A DNA stretch of 22,063 nt. Origin: DASRSS01 sp035656335 (GTDB taxonomy: Bacteria; Actinomycetota; Actinomycetes; Mycobacteriales; Jatrophihabitantaceae). Location: NCBI GenBank assembly GCA_035656335.1, contig DASRSS010000167.1:1-22063 (forward strand), read 5' to 3'. Below the pieces are notes generated by a model. That model was not told where the DNA came from, made no database searches, and worked only from the letters and a program-made list of their open reading frames with translations. Of the stretch, positions 1 to 7,507 are shown in pieces. The translations under genes and the position numbers were made by a program. Positions within the stretch are counted from its first letter, which is position 1. Each line of letters starts with the position of its first letter.

Positions 1-72
1 GCGATCGACGGGACCATCGCCGCACTCGGGCTGGGGCGGCTCGCGGCACCGCCGGACGCTGAGCGGCCGTGA
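1..72 (+). CDS. C-terminal end of an unidentified gene (partial)
   Basis: The first 23 codons are open in frame 1 and end in TGA at 70-72. Almost every third position is G or C, as in the real genes nearby, while the other plus-strand frame that stops close by (TGA at 60-62) lacks this pattern. The visible tail (AIDGTIAALGLGRLAAPPD...) is too short to assign to a family. It lies just upstream of rmlA on the same strand, so it may belong to the polysaccharide locus, but that is inference only. The gene begins outside the window. Confidence 0.55.
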   Translation, partial: AIDGTIAALGLGRLAAPPDAERP

Positions 73-81
73 GCAGGTCGC

Positions 82-87
82 TAGGCT
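82..87 (+). promoter_or_regulatory. -10 hexamer TAGGCT for leaderless rmlA
   Basis: TAGGCT matches the actinobacterial TANNNT -10 pattern and ends exactly 7 nt before the GTG start of rmlA, with no Shine-Dalgarno sequence between. Transcription would begin at or next to the start codon. The same hexamer with the same spacing precedes the Fpg gene. No clear -35 is visible. Confidence 0.5.
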
Positions 88-94
88 CGGCCGG

Positions 95-1009
95 GTGAAG
101 GGCATCGTCCTGGCCGGTGGATCGGGCACCCGGCTGCATCCGGTCACGCGCGGCGTCAGCAAGCAGCTGCTGCCGGTCTACGACAAGCCGATGGTCTACT
201 ACCCGATCTCGATCCTGATGCTGGCCGGCATCCGGGACATCCTGATGATCACCACGCCCGACGACCACGATCAGTTCGTCCGGCTGCTCGGCGACGGCAG
301 CCAGTGGGGCGTGTCGTTCAGCTATGCCGTCCAGCCCTCGCCGGACGGCATAGCGCAGGCATTCCTGATCGGCGCCGACCACATCGGCACCGGGGACGTC
401 GCGCTGGTGCTCGGCGACAACATCTTCCACGGCCACGGCATGGGCGGCCGGCTCGCCGAAGCGGCCGAATCCACCGAGCGCGACGGCGGATGCACGCTGT
501 TCGGGTACCGGGTCGGTGATCCGGAACGGTACGGCGTGGCGGTACTGGACGGCGACGGCCGTGTCGTCGACATCGAGGAGAAGCCGGCGCATCCGCGCTC
601 CAACCTGGCGATCACCGGGCTGTACTTCTACGACGGACAGGTCGTCGACATCGCGCGCTCGCTCAAGCCGTCCGACCGCGGCGAGCTGGAGATCACTGAC
701 CTGAACCGGGTGTATCTGCAGCGCGGCGAGGCGCGCCTGATCGACCTCGGCCGGGGCACGGCCTGGCTCGACACCGGCACCCAGGACGCGCTGCTCGAGG
801 CCGGCCAGTTCGTGCAGGTGCTCCAGCACCGCCAGGGCATCACCGTCGCCTGCCTGGAGGAGATCGCCATGCGGCGCGGGTTCATCACGCCGGAGCGCGC
901 GCTGGAACTCGGCGAGCAGATGGGCAAGTCGAGCTACGCCGTCTACCTGCGGCGCACGGCGGCCGAGTTCATCTCCGGCCCGGACGGGGACGTCGCGCGA
1001 TGGCAGTGA
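95..1009 (+). CDS. rmlA: Glucose-1-phosphate thymidylyltransferase RmlA
   Basis: RmlA joins glucose-1-phosphate to dTTP to give dTDP-glucose, the first step of dTDP-L-rhamnose synthesis in the cytoplasm. The 304-residue protein has the nucleotidyltransferase signature GGSGTRLHPVT at residues 8-18, the substrate-loop motif KQLLPVYDKPM at 23-33 and the metal-binding GDN at 107-109. The length is close to the usual 288-300. The GTG start at 95 places the methionine directly before KGIVLAGGSGTR, as in the family, and follows a TAGGCT -10 box by 7 nt, so the mRNA is probably leaderless. The stop codon overlaps the start of rmlC by 10 nt, so the two are co-translated. Nothing is missing from the active site as far as can be read. 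Confidence 0.96.
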   Translation: MKGIVLAGGSGTRLHPVTRGVSKQLLPVYDKPMVYYPISILMLAGIRDILMITTPDDHDQFVRLLGDGSQWGVSFSYAVQPSPDGIAQAFLIGADHIGTGDVALVLGDNIFHGHGMGGRLAEAAESTERDGGCTLFGYRVGDPERYGVAVLDGDGRVVDIEEKPAHPRSNLAITGLYFYDGQVVDIARSLKPSDRGELEITDLNRVYLQRGEARLIDLGRGTAWLDTGTQDALLEAGQFVQVLQHRQGITVACLEEIAMRRGFITPERALELGEQMGKSSYAVYLRRTAAEFISGPDGDVARWQ

Positions 1010-1578
1010 ACGTCACGCCCATGGCGCTGCGGCAGACCGAGATCGACGGCCTGTGCCAGATCGAGACCAAGGCGGTCACCGACGAGCGCGGCACCGTGCG
1101 CGAGTTCTTCCGCACCAGCGGTTTCGCCGAGGCCGGCCTCGACGTCCCCGAGCGCTGGCAGCAGATCAACCTGACCTGGACGCGGCACGGCGGCGTCCGT
1201 GGCCTGCACGGCGAGGCGATGACCAAGCTGGTCGGCGTCGCGTCCGGCGAGGCGTACGGCGTCTACCTGGACGCGCGCCCCGGATCAGCGAGCTACGGCA
1301 AGGTGGTGACGCTGCCGCTGACGGTCGGCTTCCAGGTGCTCGTTCCCGCGGGCGTGTGCAACGGCTTCCAGGCTGTCTCCGCCGAGGGCTGTGAGTACCT
1401 CTACTGCTTCGACGCCGAGTGGGCGCCCGGAATGGCCGGGGTGGCCGTCAACCCGCTCGACCCGGCGCTCGGCATCGCCTGGCCGGTGCCGGTCGACGCG
1501 GGTGACCCGGCGATGATCTCGGCCAAGGATTCGTCCGCGCCGGCCTTCGCCGAACTGGCCTCCTCCGGGCCGGCATAG
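1000..1578 (+). CDS. rmlC: dTDP-4-dehydrorhamnose 3,5-epimerase family protein RmlC
   Basis: RmlC epimerises dTDP-4-keto-6-deoxyglucose at C3 and C5. The 192-residue product is a single cupin of the normal size. It shows the RGLHGEAMTKLV stretch around residues 67-78 (the family form is RGLHxQ...KLV, with the catalytic His), VPAGVCNGF near 109-117, where the family has PxGxxHGF, and YLYCFDAEWAPG near 131-142, where it usually has Y...YxPxxE. The last two differences suggest a divergent member, so a 3-epimerase or another 4-keto-deoxysugar epimerase is possible. ATG at 1000, inside the end of rmlA, has GGGGA upstream. The ATG at 1021 is an alternative but has no ribosome binding site. Its place between rmlA and rmlB supports the rhamnose role. 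Confidence 0.88.
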   Translation: MAVNVTPMALRQTEIDGLCQIETKAVTDERGTVREFFRTSGFAEAGLDVPERWQQINLTWTRHGGVRGLHGEAMTKLVGVASGEAYGVYLDARPGSASYGKVVTLPLTVGFQVLVPAGVCNGFQAVSAEGCEYLYCFDAEWAPGMAGVAVNPLDPALGIAWPVPVDAGDPAMISAKDSSAPAFAELASSGPA

Positions 1579-1611
1579 TGCCGATCTTTCGAACGGACGG
1601 GTAAGGGGTTC

Positions 1612-2613
1612 ATGTCGATGCGCGTGTTCGTCACCGGCGGCGCCGGGTTCATCGGGTCGTGGTTCGTGCGCTCCGTGCTCACCGACCAGTACCCGTACTT
1701 CGCCGGCGCCGAGGTCACCGTCTTCGACAACCTGACGTACGCGGGCAACCTGGCCAACCTCGAGCCGGTCGCCGACAGCCCGCGCTACCACTTCGTGCGC
1801 GGGGACATCTGCTCCGCGCTGGACCTGGACGCCAGCCTGCCCGGACACGACGTGGTGGTGAACTTCGCGGCGGAGTCGCACGTCGACCGGTCCATCGGCG
1901 CCGCCCGCGACTTCGTGCTCACCAACGTGCTCGGAGCCCAGCAGGTGTTCGAGGCCTGCCTGCGGCACAACGTCGAGCGCGTCGTGCACGTCTCGACGGA
2001 CGAGGTCTACGGCTCCATCGAGTCCGGCTCGTGGCGCGAGGACCATCTGCTCGAACCGAACTCGCCCTACTCCGCGGCGAAGGCCGGCGGTGACCTGATC
2101 GCACGCGCGTACGCCGTCACCTACGGGCTGAACGTATCCGTCACGCGCTGCTCGAACAACTACGGGCCCTACCACTTCCCGGAGAAGGTCATTCCGCTGT
2201 TCGTCACCAACCTGCTGGACGGGCTGCCCGTCCCGCTCTACGGCGACGGGCGCAACGTGCGCGACTGGCTGTGGGTGGGCGACCACTGCCGCGCCCTGGC
2301 CCTGGTCGCCGAGAAGGGCGAGCGCGGCGAGTTCTACAACATCGGCGGCGGACGCGAGCTATCGAACCGGCGGCTGACCGAGCTGCTGCTCGAGGCGACC
2401 GGCCGCGACTGGAGCTTCGTGCAGCCGATCACCGACCCGCGCGGCGCCGGGCACGACCTGCGCTACTCGGTCGACTACTCGCGCACTGCCGCGCTCGGCT
2501 ACGCGCCGCAGATGCCGTTCGAGGACGGCCTGGCGCAGACCGTGCAGTGGTACCGCGACAACCGCGCGTGGTGGGAGCCGCTGCGCGAGCGGGCCGCGAT
2601 CCCGGGGCGGTGA
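1612..2613 (+). CDS. rmlB: dTDP-glucose 4,6-dehydratase RmlB
   Basis: RmlB oxidises and dehydrates dTDP-glucose to dTDP-4-keto-6-deoxyglucose with bound NAD+. This extended SDR of 333 residues has the Rossmann motif TGGAGFIG at 8-15, the dehydratase-specific triad STDEVYG at 128-134 (T129, D130, E131), YSAAK at 153-157 with catalytic Y153 and K157, and SNNYGPYHFPEK near 181-192, all diagnostic of RmlB rather than of a simple epimerase. Two in-frame ATGs occur at 1612 and 1618. AAGGGG at 1603-1608 sits 3 nt before the first and 9 nt before the second, so 1618 may be the real start. It follows rmlC after a 33 nt gap and precedes rmlD by 4 nt. Confidence 0.96.
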   Translation: MSMRVFVTGGAGFIGSWFVRSVLTDQYPYFAGAEVTVFDNLTYAGNLANLEPVADSPRYHFVRGDICSALDLDASLPGHDVVVNFAAESHVDRSIGAARDFVLTNVLGAQQVFEACLRHNVERVVHVSTDEVYGSIESGSWREDHLLEPNSPYSAAKAGGDLIARAYAVTYGLNVSVTRCSNNYGPYHFPEKVIPLFVTNLLDGLPVPLYGDGRNVRDWLWVGDHCRALALVAEKGERGEFYNIGGGRELSNRRLTELLLEATGRDWSFVQPITDPRGAGHDLRYSVDYSRTAALGYAPQMPFEDGLAQTVQWYRDNRAWWEPLRERAAIPGR

Positions 2614-2617
2614 CCCG

Positions 2618-3481
2618 ATGCGTTGGGTGATCACCGGAGCCGGCGGGCAGCTGGGCCAGCACCTGCGCACCCAGCTGTCGGCGCGGTCCGAGGACGTCGT
2701 CGCGCTCGGCTCCGCCGACCTGGACATCACCCGCGAGGCGGACGTGCGCGAGGCGGTCGCCGCCCTGCGTCCGGACGTGCTGATCAACGCTGCCGCGTAC
2801 ACCGCTGTGGACGCCGCCGAGACCGACGAGGACGCCGCGCGGCGGGTGAACGCGGTCGGCCCCGCGCTGCTCGCGTCCGCCGTGGCCGACTGCGGCGGCC
2901 GCCTGGTGCACGTCTCGACCGACTACGTGTTCGCGGGGACGGCGACCGCGCCCTATTCGCCTGACGACCCGACCGCCCCGCGGACGGCGTACGGGCGCAC
3001 CAAGCTGGCCGGCGAGATCGCCGCCCTCACCGCGCTGCCCGAGCGGACCACGGTGGTGCGCACCGCCTGGCTGCACGGCGGCCCGGGCGCGAACTTCGTC
3101 GCGACGATGCTGCGGCTCGCCGCGCAGGGCACGGATCCGGACGTCGTCGACGACCAAATCGGCTCCCCCACCTACGCCGGCGACCTGGCCGGCGCGCTGA
3201 TCGAGCTCGGCCGTTCGGACGTGCTGTGCGGCGTGCTGCACTACGTGAACGCGGGCCAGGCGTCGTGGTGCGAGTTCGCGCGCGAGGTGTTCGCGCTCGC
3301 CGGCGCCGACCCGTCCCGCGTACACGCCGTCGACTCGGCCGCATTCGGCCGCCCGGCTCCCCGCCCGCCGTGGTCGGTGCTGTCCACCTATGCCTGGACG
3401 GCGGCCGGGTTCAGCGCGCCGCGGCCGTGGCGCGACGGCGTGCGCGACTCGGTCGCGGCCCAGCGGGGTGGCGCCGGGTGA
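2618..3481 (+). CDS. rmlD: dTDP-4-dehydrorhamnose reductase RmlD
   Basis: RmlD is the last rhamnose enzyme: it reduces dTDP-4-keto-L-rhamnose with NAD(P)H to dTDP-L-rhamnose. The 287-residue SDR has the N-terminal GAGGQLG motif at 7-13, the STDYVFAG segment at 100-107 and YGRTK at 125-129 with the catalytic Tyr and Lys; the length is typical. The start lies 4 nt after the rmlB stop, with GGGGCGG upstream inside rmlB as ribosome binding site. Its TGA (3479-3481) overlaps the GTG start of the next gene in a GTGA junction, implying translational coupling. This completes a four-gene set rmlA-C-B-D with no gene missing. Confidence 0.95.
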   Translation: MRWVITGAGGQLGQHLRTQLSARSEDVVALGSADLDITREADVREAVAALRPDVLINAAAYTAVDAAETDEDAARRVNAVGPALLASAVADCGGRLVHVSTDYVFAGTATAPYSPDDPTAPRTAYGRTKLAGEIAALTALPERTTVVRTAWLHGGPGANFVATMLRLAAQGTDPDVVDDQIGSPTYAGDLAGALIELGRSDVLCGVLHYVNAGQASWCEFAREVFALAGADPSRVHAVDSAAFGRPAPRPPWSVLSTYAWTAAGFSAPRPWRDGVRDSVAAQRGGAG

Positions 3482-4413
3482 GGGTCCTCGTGACGGGCGG
3501 TGCCGGTTTCATCGGCGCGCACCTGTGTCGACGGCTGGCCGAACGCGGTCACGAGGTCGCCGCGCTCGACGATCTGAGCACCGGGTTTCGCGCCAACCTG
3601 GACGGCGTGGGCGCGACACTGCACGTCGGCTCCGTGCTGGACGTCGGTCTGGTCGGAGAGCTGGTTGCCTCGGCCGACTCCGTCGTGCACCTGGCCGCCG
3701 CGATCTCGGTGCCGGACTCGGTCACCGACCCGGTCGGCACCAACGAGGTGAACGTGACCGGGACGCTGAACGTGCTGTGCGCTGCCCGCGACCGCGCCGC
3801 GCACACGGTGCTCGCGTCGTCCGCGGCGGTGTACGGTCCGAGCCCCGAGGTGCCGACGCACGAGGAACTCGTGCCCCGGCCGGTCAGCCCCTACGCCGTC
3901 AGCAAATTGGCGACCGAGTCGTACGGCCTGTCGTTCGCCGCGAACTACCAGCTGCCCGTCATCGCGTTCCGCTTCTTCAACGTGTACGGCCCGTTGCAGT
4001 CACCGGCGCACTCCTACGCCGCCGTCGTCCCGGCGTTCGTGTCCGCCCTCCTGGACGGGCGGCCACTGCAGGTCTTCGGTGACGGCAAGCAGTCGCGCGA
4101 CTTCACGTCGGTCGCGTCCCTCGTCGCGGTGCTCGCGGACGCGGTGGAGCGGCGGGTGGCCCACGACCGGCCGGTGAACCTCGCGTTCGGCACGAGCACC
4201 ACGCTGCTCGAGCTGATCGAACGCCTGCAGCGGCTCACGGGGCTCGCCGCGACGGTGGAGCATCGCGAACCGCGCGCCGGCGACGTCCGGGTCTCGCAGG
4301 CGGACACCACCCTGCTGCGCTCCCTGTTCCCGCGGATCGTTCCGCAGGACCTCGACGACGGCCTCGCCGAGACCATCGCCTGGTTCCGGGCGACGTACGG
4401 TGGGCAGGCGTAG
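3478..4413 (+). CDS. NAD-dependent sugar-nucleotide epimerase/dehydratase (GalE-like SDR)
   Basis: A 311-residue extended SDR acting on a nucleotide sugar in the cytoplasm, most like UDP- or dTDP-hexose 4-epimerases. Visible are TGGAGFIG at 6-13, the adenine-ribose Asp pair DDLSTG at 31-36, SSAAVYG at 114-120, YAVSK at 139-143 (Tyr and Lys catalytic) and the FRFFNVYGP segment typical of GalE/WbpP-type enzymes. It lacks the TDE triad of 4,6-dehydratases, so a 4-epimerase is the best guess. The substrate cannot be read from the sequence. The GTG start at 3478 overlaps the rmlD stop (GTGA) and puts the Rossmann motif at the usual distance from the N-terminus; further upstream the frame lies inside rmlD. 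Coupling to rmlD suggests it supplies a second sugar for the same glycan. Confidence 0.9.
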   Translation: MRVLVTGGAGFIGAHLCRRLAERGHEVAALDDLSTGFRANLDGVGATLHVGSVLDVGLVGELVASADSVVHLAAAISVPDSVTDPVGTNEVNVTGTLNVLCAARDRAAHTVLASSAAVYGPSPEVPTHEELVPRPVSPYAVSKLATESYGLSFAANYQLPVIAFRFFNVYGPLQSPAHSYAAVVPAFVSALLDGRPLQVFGDGKQSRDFTSVASLVAVLADAVERRVAHDRPVNLAFGTSTTLLELIERLQRLTGLAATVEHREPRAGDVRVSQADTTLLRSLFPRIVPQDLDDGLAETIAWFRATYGGQA

Positions 4414-4608
4414 CCGGACCCGCTCCAGCCGGCGACCGGCGCCCTGCTGGCCCCGGCGGGCCGCTAAAAGTCGCGACGTCCGGGAACCCGTGTCAAACTC
4501 CTCAAGTCCGGCGGCTGATTACTTCCGCACCGTTGGACGGTCGGTTGCGACGCCGCCAAACCAGGCTGCGAGCTCGCGGCTGACGCGAGCCGCATCGTCC
4601 GGACCGGG
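4414..4608. other. 195 bp leader region before the sugar transferase
   Basis: This is the longest gene-free stretch in the window and is less GC-rich than its flanks in parts (TAAAAGT near 4466, GATTACTT near 4517). It probably holds the promoter and leader of the sugar-transferase gene. I could not find a convincing -35/-10 pair, a known riboswitch fold or a terminator. An open frame from about 4400 has no coding signature. Confidence 0.4.
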
Positions 4609-6123
4609 GTGGGAACAGTGTCATACGCGCTGCGACCAGCGGCCGAAGGGTCATCGGGCCCGTTCGGCGGCGACCTCCTGTCCGAGGCGCCCCAGCCGTC
4701 GTCCGACGCGCCACTGAACCGGCCGCAGTGGGCGAGCAAGTACCGCACCACGCTGCTCGTCTGCGACCTGGTGTGCATGATCGTCGCGACCCTCAGCGGT
4801 TACGCGCTGCGCTTCGGCTTCGACTCCTCCGCCGCGACGACGGTCGCGTACCTGACGGTCGGCGGCATCATCTGCGCGATCTGGTTGGTCGCGCTGCAGA
4901 ACGGCGGCGGCTACGACGTGCGCCACCTGGTCAGCGGGCCGGAAGAGGCCAAGCGGGTGTTGCGCGCCAGCGCGATCACCGTCGGCGCGCTCGCGATCGT
5001 CTGCTACGCGACAAAGACGATGGTCGCGCGCGGCTTCGTCATCGGCGTCGTCCCCCTCGGCGTGGCGCTGATCCTGCTCGCCCGGCTCGGCGTCCGGCGC
5101 TGGGTGCGCGCCCGGCGGCTGCACGCCGACTGGGTCCACCGGGTGCTCGTCGTCGGGACCACGTCCGCGGCTCGGCACCTGCTGACGGTGATCCAGCGCG
5201 ACGCGGGCGCCGGCCTGCACGTCATCGGCGTGTGCACCGACGACACCCCGGTGGGCAGCGAGGTGGCGCGCGGCATTCCCGTCGTCGGCCGGGTCAGCGA
5301 GGCGGCGGAGAGCGCCGTGGACGTGGACGCCGCGGTGATCGCGGTCGCTGCGAACGGCCTCGGCCCGGACGGCGTCCGGGAGCTCGGCTGGCAGCTGGAA
5401 GGCACTGGCCGCGGGCTCGTGATCGCGCCCGCGCTGACCGAGATCGCCGGCCCGCGCGTGCACGTCAGCCCGGTCGCCGGGCTGCCGCTCGTGTGGCTCG
5501 ATCAGCCGCAGCTCGGCCGCGTCCCACAGCTGCTCAAGCGGTCCCTGGACCTGCTCGCCGGCTCGCTGCTGTTCCTAGCGGCCACCCCGATCTACCTGCT
5601 CACCATGATCGCGATCAAGACGACCAGTCGCGGCCCGGTGTTCTACAAGCAGGTGCGGCTCGGGATCAACGGCACCGAGTTCAGCATGATCAAGTTCCGG
5701 TCCATGTACCGCGACGCGCACGACCGGCGCGCGCAGATCCTCGACCAGAACGAGCAGGACGGCGGCGGTGTGCTGTTCAAGATCCGCCGCGACCCGCGGG
5801 TGACGCCGGTGGGCCGGTTCATCCGGATGTTCTCGATCGACGAGCTGCCCCAGCTGGTGCACGTGTTGAGCGGACGGATGTCCCTGGTCGGGCCGCGTCC
5901 GCTCGCGGCGGAGGACTCGACCTACACCGGCTCGGCGCGGCGCCGGCTGCTGGTTCGTCCGGGCCTGACCGGGCTGTGGCAGATCAGCGGCCGCTCCGAG
6001 CTGAGCTGGGACGACGCGGTGCGCCTGGACCTGTATTACGTGGAGAACTGGAGCGTCGGGCTGGACCTCAGCATCCTGGCCCGCACCGTCCTCGCCGTGC
6101 TCGCCCGCAGGGGCGCGTACTGA
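4609..6123 (+). CDS. Polyprenyl-phosphate sugar-1-phosphate transferase (WbaP/CpsE type)
   Basis: This membrane enzyme moves a sugar-1-phosphate from a nucleotide sugar to undecaprenyl phosphate, starting a repeat unit of surface polysaccharide. The 504 residues divide into an N-terminal block of four likely membrane helices (about 43-160), a soluble nucleotide-binding-like domain (about 175-290), a further hydrophobic helix (about 308-335) and the C-terminal bacterial sugar-transferase domain. The latter has KFRSMYRDA, the catalytic-region DELPQL, MSLVGPRPL and PGLTGLWQISGR motifs, all intact. The donor (glucose, galactose or other) is not evident. GTG at 4609 is used here; GTG at 4618 is also in frame and has GGGGTGGGA just upstream. 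It follows the rml genes after 195 nt and probably uses products of the same locus. Confidence 0.93.
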   Translation: MGTVSYALRPAAEGSSGPFGGDLLSEAPQPSSDAPLNRPQWASKYRTTLLVCDLVCMIVATLSGYALRFGFDSSAATTVAYLTVGGIICAIWLVALQNGGGYDVRHLVSGPEEAKRVLRASAITVGALAIVCYATKTMVARGFVIGVVPLGVALILLARLGVRRWVRARRLHADWVHRVLVVGTTSAARHLLTVIQRDAGAGLHVIGVCTDDTPVGSEVARGIPVVGRVSEAAESAVDVDAAVIAVAANGLGPDGVRELGWQLEGTGRGLVIAPALTEIAGPRVHVSPVAGLPLVWLDQPQLGRVPQLLKRSLDLLAGSLLFLAATPIYLLTMIAIKTTSRGPVFYKQVRLGINGTEFSMIKFRSMYRDAHDRRAQILDQNEQDGGGVLFKIRRDPRVTPVGRFIRMFSIDELPQLVHVLSGRMSLVGPRPLAAEDSTYTGSARRRLLVRPGLTGLWQISGRSELSWDDAVRLDLYYVENWSVGLDLSILARTVLAVLARRGAY

Positions 6124-6136
6124 CCCACTGAGGCCG

Positions 6137-6142
6137 TAGGCT
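6137..6142 (+). promoter_or_regulatory. -10 hexamer TAGGCT for leaderless Fpg/Nei gene
   Basis: TAGGCT ends 7 nt before the GTG start at 6150, with no Shine-Dalgarno sequence between. Hexamer and spacing are identical to those of rmlA. It shows that the glycosylase gene is transcribed separately from the polysaccharide operon, whose last stop is only 14 nt upstream. Confidence 0.5.
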
Positions 6143-6149
6143 CGACGCC

Positions 6150-7061
6150 GTGCCGGAACTGCCGGAGGTCGAGGCGCTCGCGTCCTTCCTGCGCGAGCGG
6201 GCGGTCGAGCGCGCGATCGTGCGGACGGACGTCGCGTCGTTCAGCGCGGTGAAGACGTTCGACCCGCCGCTGAGCGTGTTGACCGGAGCGGTGATCGAGG
6301 GCGCGTCCCGGTACGGCAAGTTCCTGTCCGTCGAGGTGAGTGGGGGTCCCCCCGGCAGTGGGGGCGTAGCCGCCGGGGGAAGCCTGCACCTGATCACGCA
6401 CCTGTCCCGGGCCGGCTGGCTGCATTGGCGCGACTCGCTGCCGCCCGCGCCGCCCAAGCCCGGACGCGGCCCCATCGCGCTGCGCGTCCACCTCTCGCCC
6501 GAGCTGCCCGCCGGGCCGTCCGGCGGCTGGGACCTCACCGAGGCCGGGACGCAGAAACGGCTGGCGATCTACCTCGTCCGCGACCCGCGCGAGGTGCCCG
6601 GCATCGCCCGGCTCGGTCCGGACGCGCTCGCGCTGAGCGAGACCGAACTCGCCGAGCTGCTGGCCGACCACCGCGCCCAGCTCAAGCGCGCGATCACCGA
6701 CCAGGCGCTGATCGCCGGCATCGGGAACGCCTACTCGGACGAGATCCTGCACGCCGCGCGGCTGTCCCCGTTCAAGATCGCGGCAACGCTGTCACTGGAC
6801 GAGGTGACCCGCCTGCACGCCGCGATGCTCTCGGTCCTCACCGACGCGGTCACCCGGTCCGTGGGCCAGCGCGCCGCGACGCTCAAAGGCGAGAAGCGCA
6901 GCGGGATGCGCGTGCACGCCCGCGGCGGGCTGCCGTGCCCGGTGTGCGGCGACACGATCGGGTCGGTGTCGTTCGCCGACCGCTCGTTCCAGTACTGCCC
7001 CACCTGCCAGACCGGCGGCCGCGAGCTGGCCGACCGGCGGCTGTCCAAATTGATCAAGTAG
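6150..7061 (+). CDS. fpg: Formamidopyrimidine-DNA glycosylase / Nei family (Fpg)
   Basis: A bifunctional glycosylase/AP-lyase that removes oxidised bases such as 8-oxoguanine or oxidised pyrimidines. The start MPELPEVEAL gives the catalytic Pro2 and Glu3. K57 lies in RYGKFL, the conserved lysine region. The helix-two-turn-helix segment QALIAGIGNAYSDEIL binds DNA, and the C-terminal zinc finger has CPVC ... CPTC followed by QTGGRE with its intercalating/catalytic Arg. The protein is 303 residues, about 15 longer than close actinobacterial relatives. The excess is a Gly/Pro/Ser-rich block at residues 64-77 at a beta-hairpin turn, encoded by a GC-rich palindromic sequence (see the repeat at 6338). 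The GTG start is fixed by the need for Pro2. The mRNA is likely leaderless from TAGGCT at 6137. Fpg versus Nei specificity cannot be settled by reading. Confidence 0.94.
   Translation: MPELPEVEALASFLRERAVERAIVRTDVASFSAVKTFDPPLSVLTGAVIEGASRYGKFLSVEVSGGPPGSGGVAAGGSLHLITHLSRAGWLHWRDSLPPAPPKPGRGPIALRVHLSPELPAGPSGGWDLTEAGTQKRLAIYLVRDPREVPGIARLGPDALALSETELAELLADHRAQLKRAITDQALIAGIGNAYSDEILHAARLSPFKIAATLSLDEVTRLHAAMLSVLTDAVTRSVGQRAATLKGEKRSGMRVHARGGLPCPVCGDTIGSVSFADRSFQYCPTCQTGGRELADRRLSKLIK
6338..6383 (+). repeat. GC-rich palindromic element inserted in frame in fpg
   Basis: The left arm TCCCCCCGGC (6347-6356) pairs with the right arm GCCGGGGGA (6372-6380), with one bulged base. Between them lies a smaller GGC-GTA-GCC hairpin (6363-6371), and GTGGGGG occurs both before and inside the structure. 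It codes for the block SGGPPGSGGVAAGG, which interrupts an otherwise conserved beta-hairpin between VEV and LHLITHL. The frame is kept. I read it as a small mobile or expanded palindrome; simple slippage is the alternative. Confidence 0.55.
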
Positions 7062-7088
7062 CGCGGCGGGCGCGCACCGGCCGCCTCG

Positions 7089-7094
7089 TAGGAT
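7089..7094 (+). promoter_or_regulatory. -10 hexamer TAGGAT for leaderless rhodanese gene
   Basis: TAGGAT fits TANNNT and ends 7 nt before the GTG at 7102, the same spacing seen at rmlA and fpg. There is no purine-rich ribosome binding site between them. This supports GTG 7102 over the in-frame ATG at 7111. Confidence 0.5.
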
Positions 7095-7101
7095 TGCCGG
7101 T

Positions 7102-7446
7102 GTGAACCCGATGAATGTCCCCACGGTCACCCTCGACGAGTTGCCGGCCGGCGCGCTGGTGCTGGACGTCCGCGAACCGCACGAGTGGCAGGCCGGGCAC
7201 ATCGACGGCGCGGTGCACGTCCCGATGCACAGCGTGCCCGCGACGGTGACACACGATCCCGACCGGATCCCGTCCGACCAGCGCGTCCACGTCGTGTGCG
7301 CCATGGGCGGACGCTCCGCGCAGGTCACCGCGTGGCTCGTCGGCAACGGCTTCGACGCGGTGAACGTCGCCGGCGGCATGCACGCCTGGCAGGACGCCGG
7401 CCGGCCCATGGTCGCCGAGATCGCCGAGGCTCCGCGCGTCGTCTGA
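7102..7446 (+). CDS. Single-domain rhodanese (sulfurtransferase)
   Basis: A small cytoplasmic rhodanese of 114 residues that carries sulfane sulfur as a cysteine persulfide. The domain is complete: LDVREPHEWQAGHIDGA at about 21-37 and the active-site loop CAMGGRS at 66-72, with nucleophile Cys66. A six-residue loop after the Cys is typical of sulfur-handling GlpE/PspE-like rhodaneses rather than of arsenate reductase or Cdc25 phosphatases with longer loops. No signal peptide or second domain is present. The start is GTG 7102, set by the -10 box at 7089; ATG 7111 would shorten it by three residues. The acceptor protein is unknown, and neighbours give no clear clue to the pathway. Confidence 0.92.
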   Translation: MNPMNVPTVTLDELPAGALVLDVREPHEWQAGHIDGAVHVPMHSVPATVTHDPDRIPSDQRVHVVCAMGGRSAQVTAWLVGNGFDAVNVAGGMHAWQDAGRPMVAEIAEAPRVV

Positions 7447-7471
7447 GCCGTCAAGCCGCGCCGGCGCGACG

Positions 7472-7507
7472 ATGGACACCATGAGCCACGCGAGGGGCCT
7501 CGGATGA
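7472..7507 (+). other. Possible short leader ORF (11 codons) overlapping the GDPD start
   Basis: ATG at 7472 or, in the same frame, ATG at 7481 opens a frame reading MDTMSHARGLG that stops at TGA 7505-7507, overlapping the phosphodiesterase ATG at 7504 as ATGA. GACGAT at 7468-7473 lies 7 nt before ATG 7481, the leaderless spacing used by neighbouring genes, though its first base is not T. Translation here could open the hairpin at 7494. The evidence is positional only; it may be chance. Confidence 0.25.

Noticed and set aside
3226..3477. N-terminal extension of the GalE-like epimerase into rmlD
   Set aside because: The open frame continues upstream, but the translated part is Arg-rich and inside rmlD. 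GTG 3478 gives the Rossmann motif its usual N-terminal position.
4651..5463. A 270-codon open frame on the minus strand opposite the sugar transferase
   Set aside because: His/Arg/Asp-rich artefact of the codon bias of the real gene on the plus strand.
7457..7468. CGCGCCGGCGCG palindrome after the rhodanese gene as a terminator
   Set aside because: It is a 12 bp self-complementary run without a loop or U-tract, expected by chance in sequence this rich in GC.
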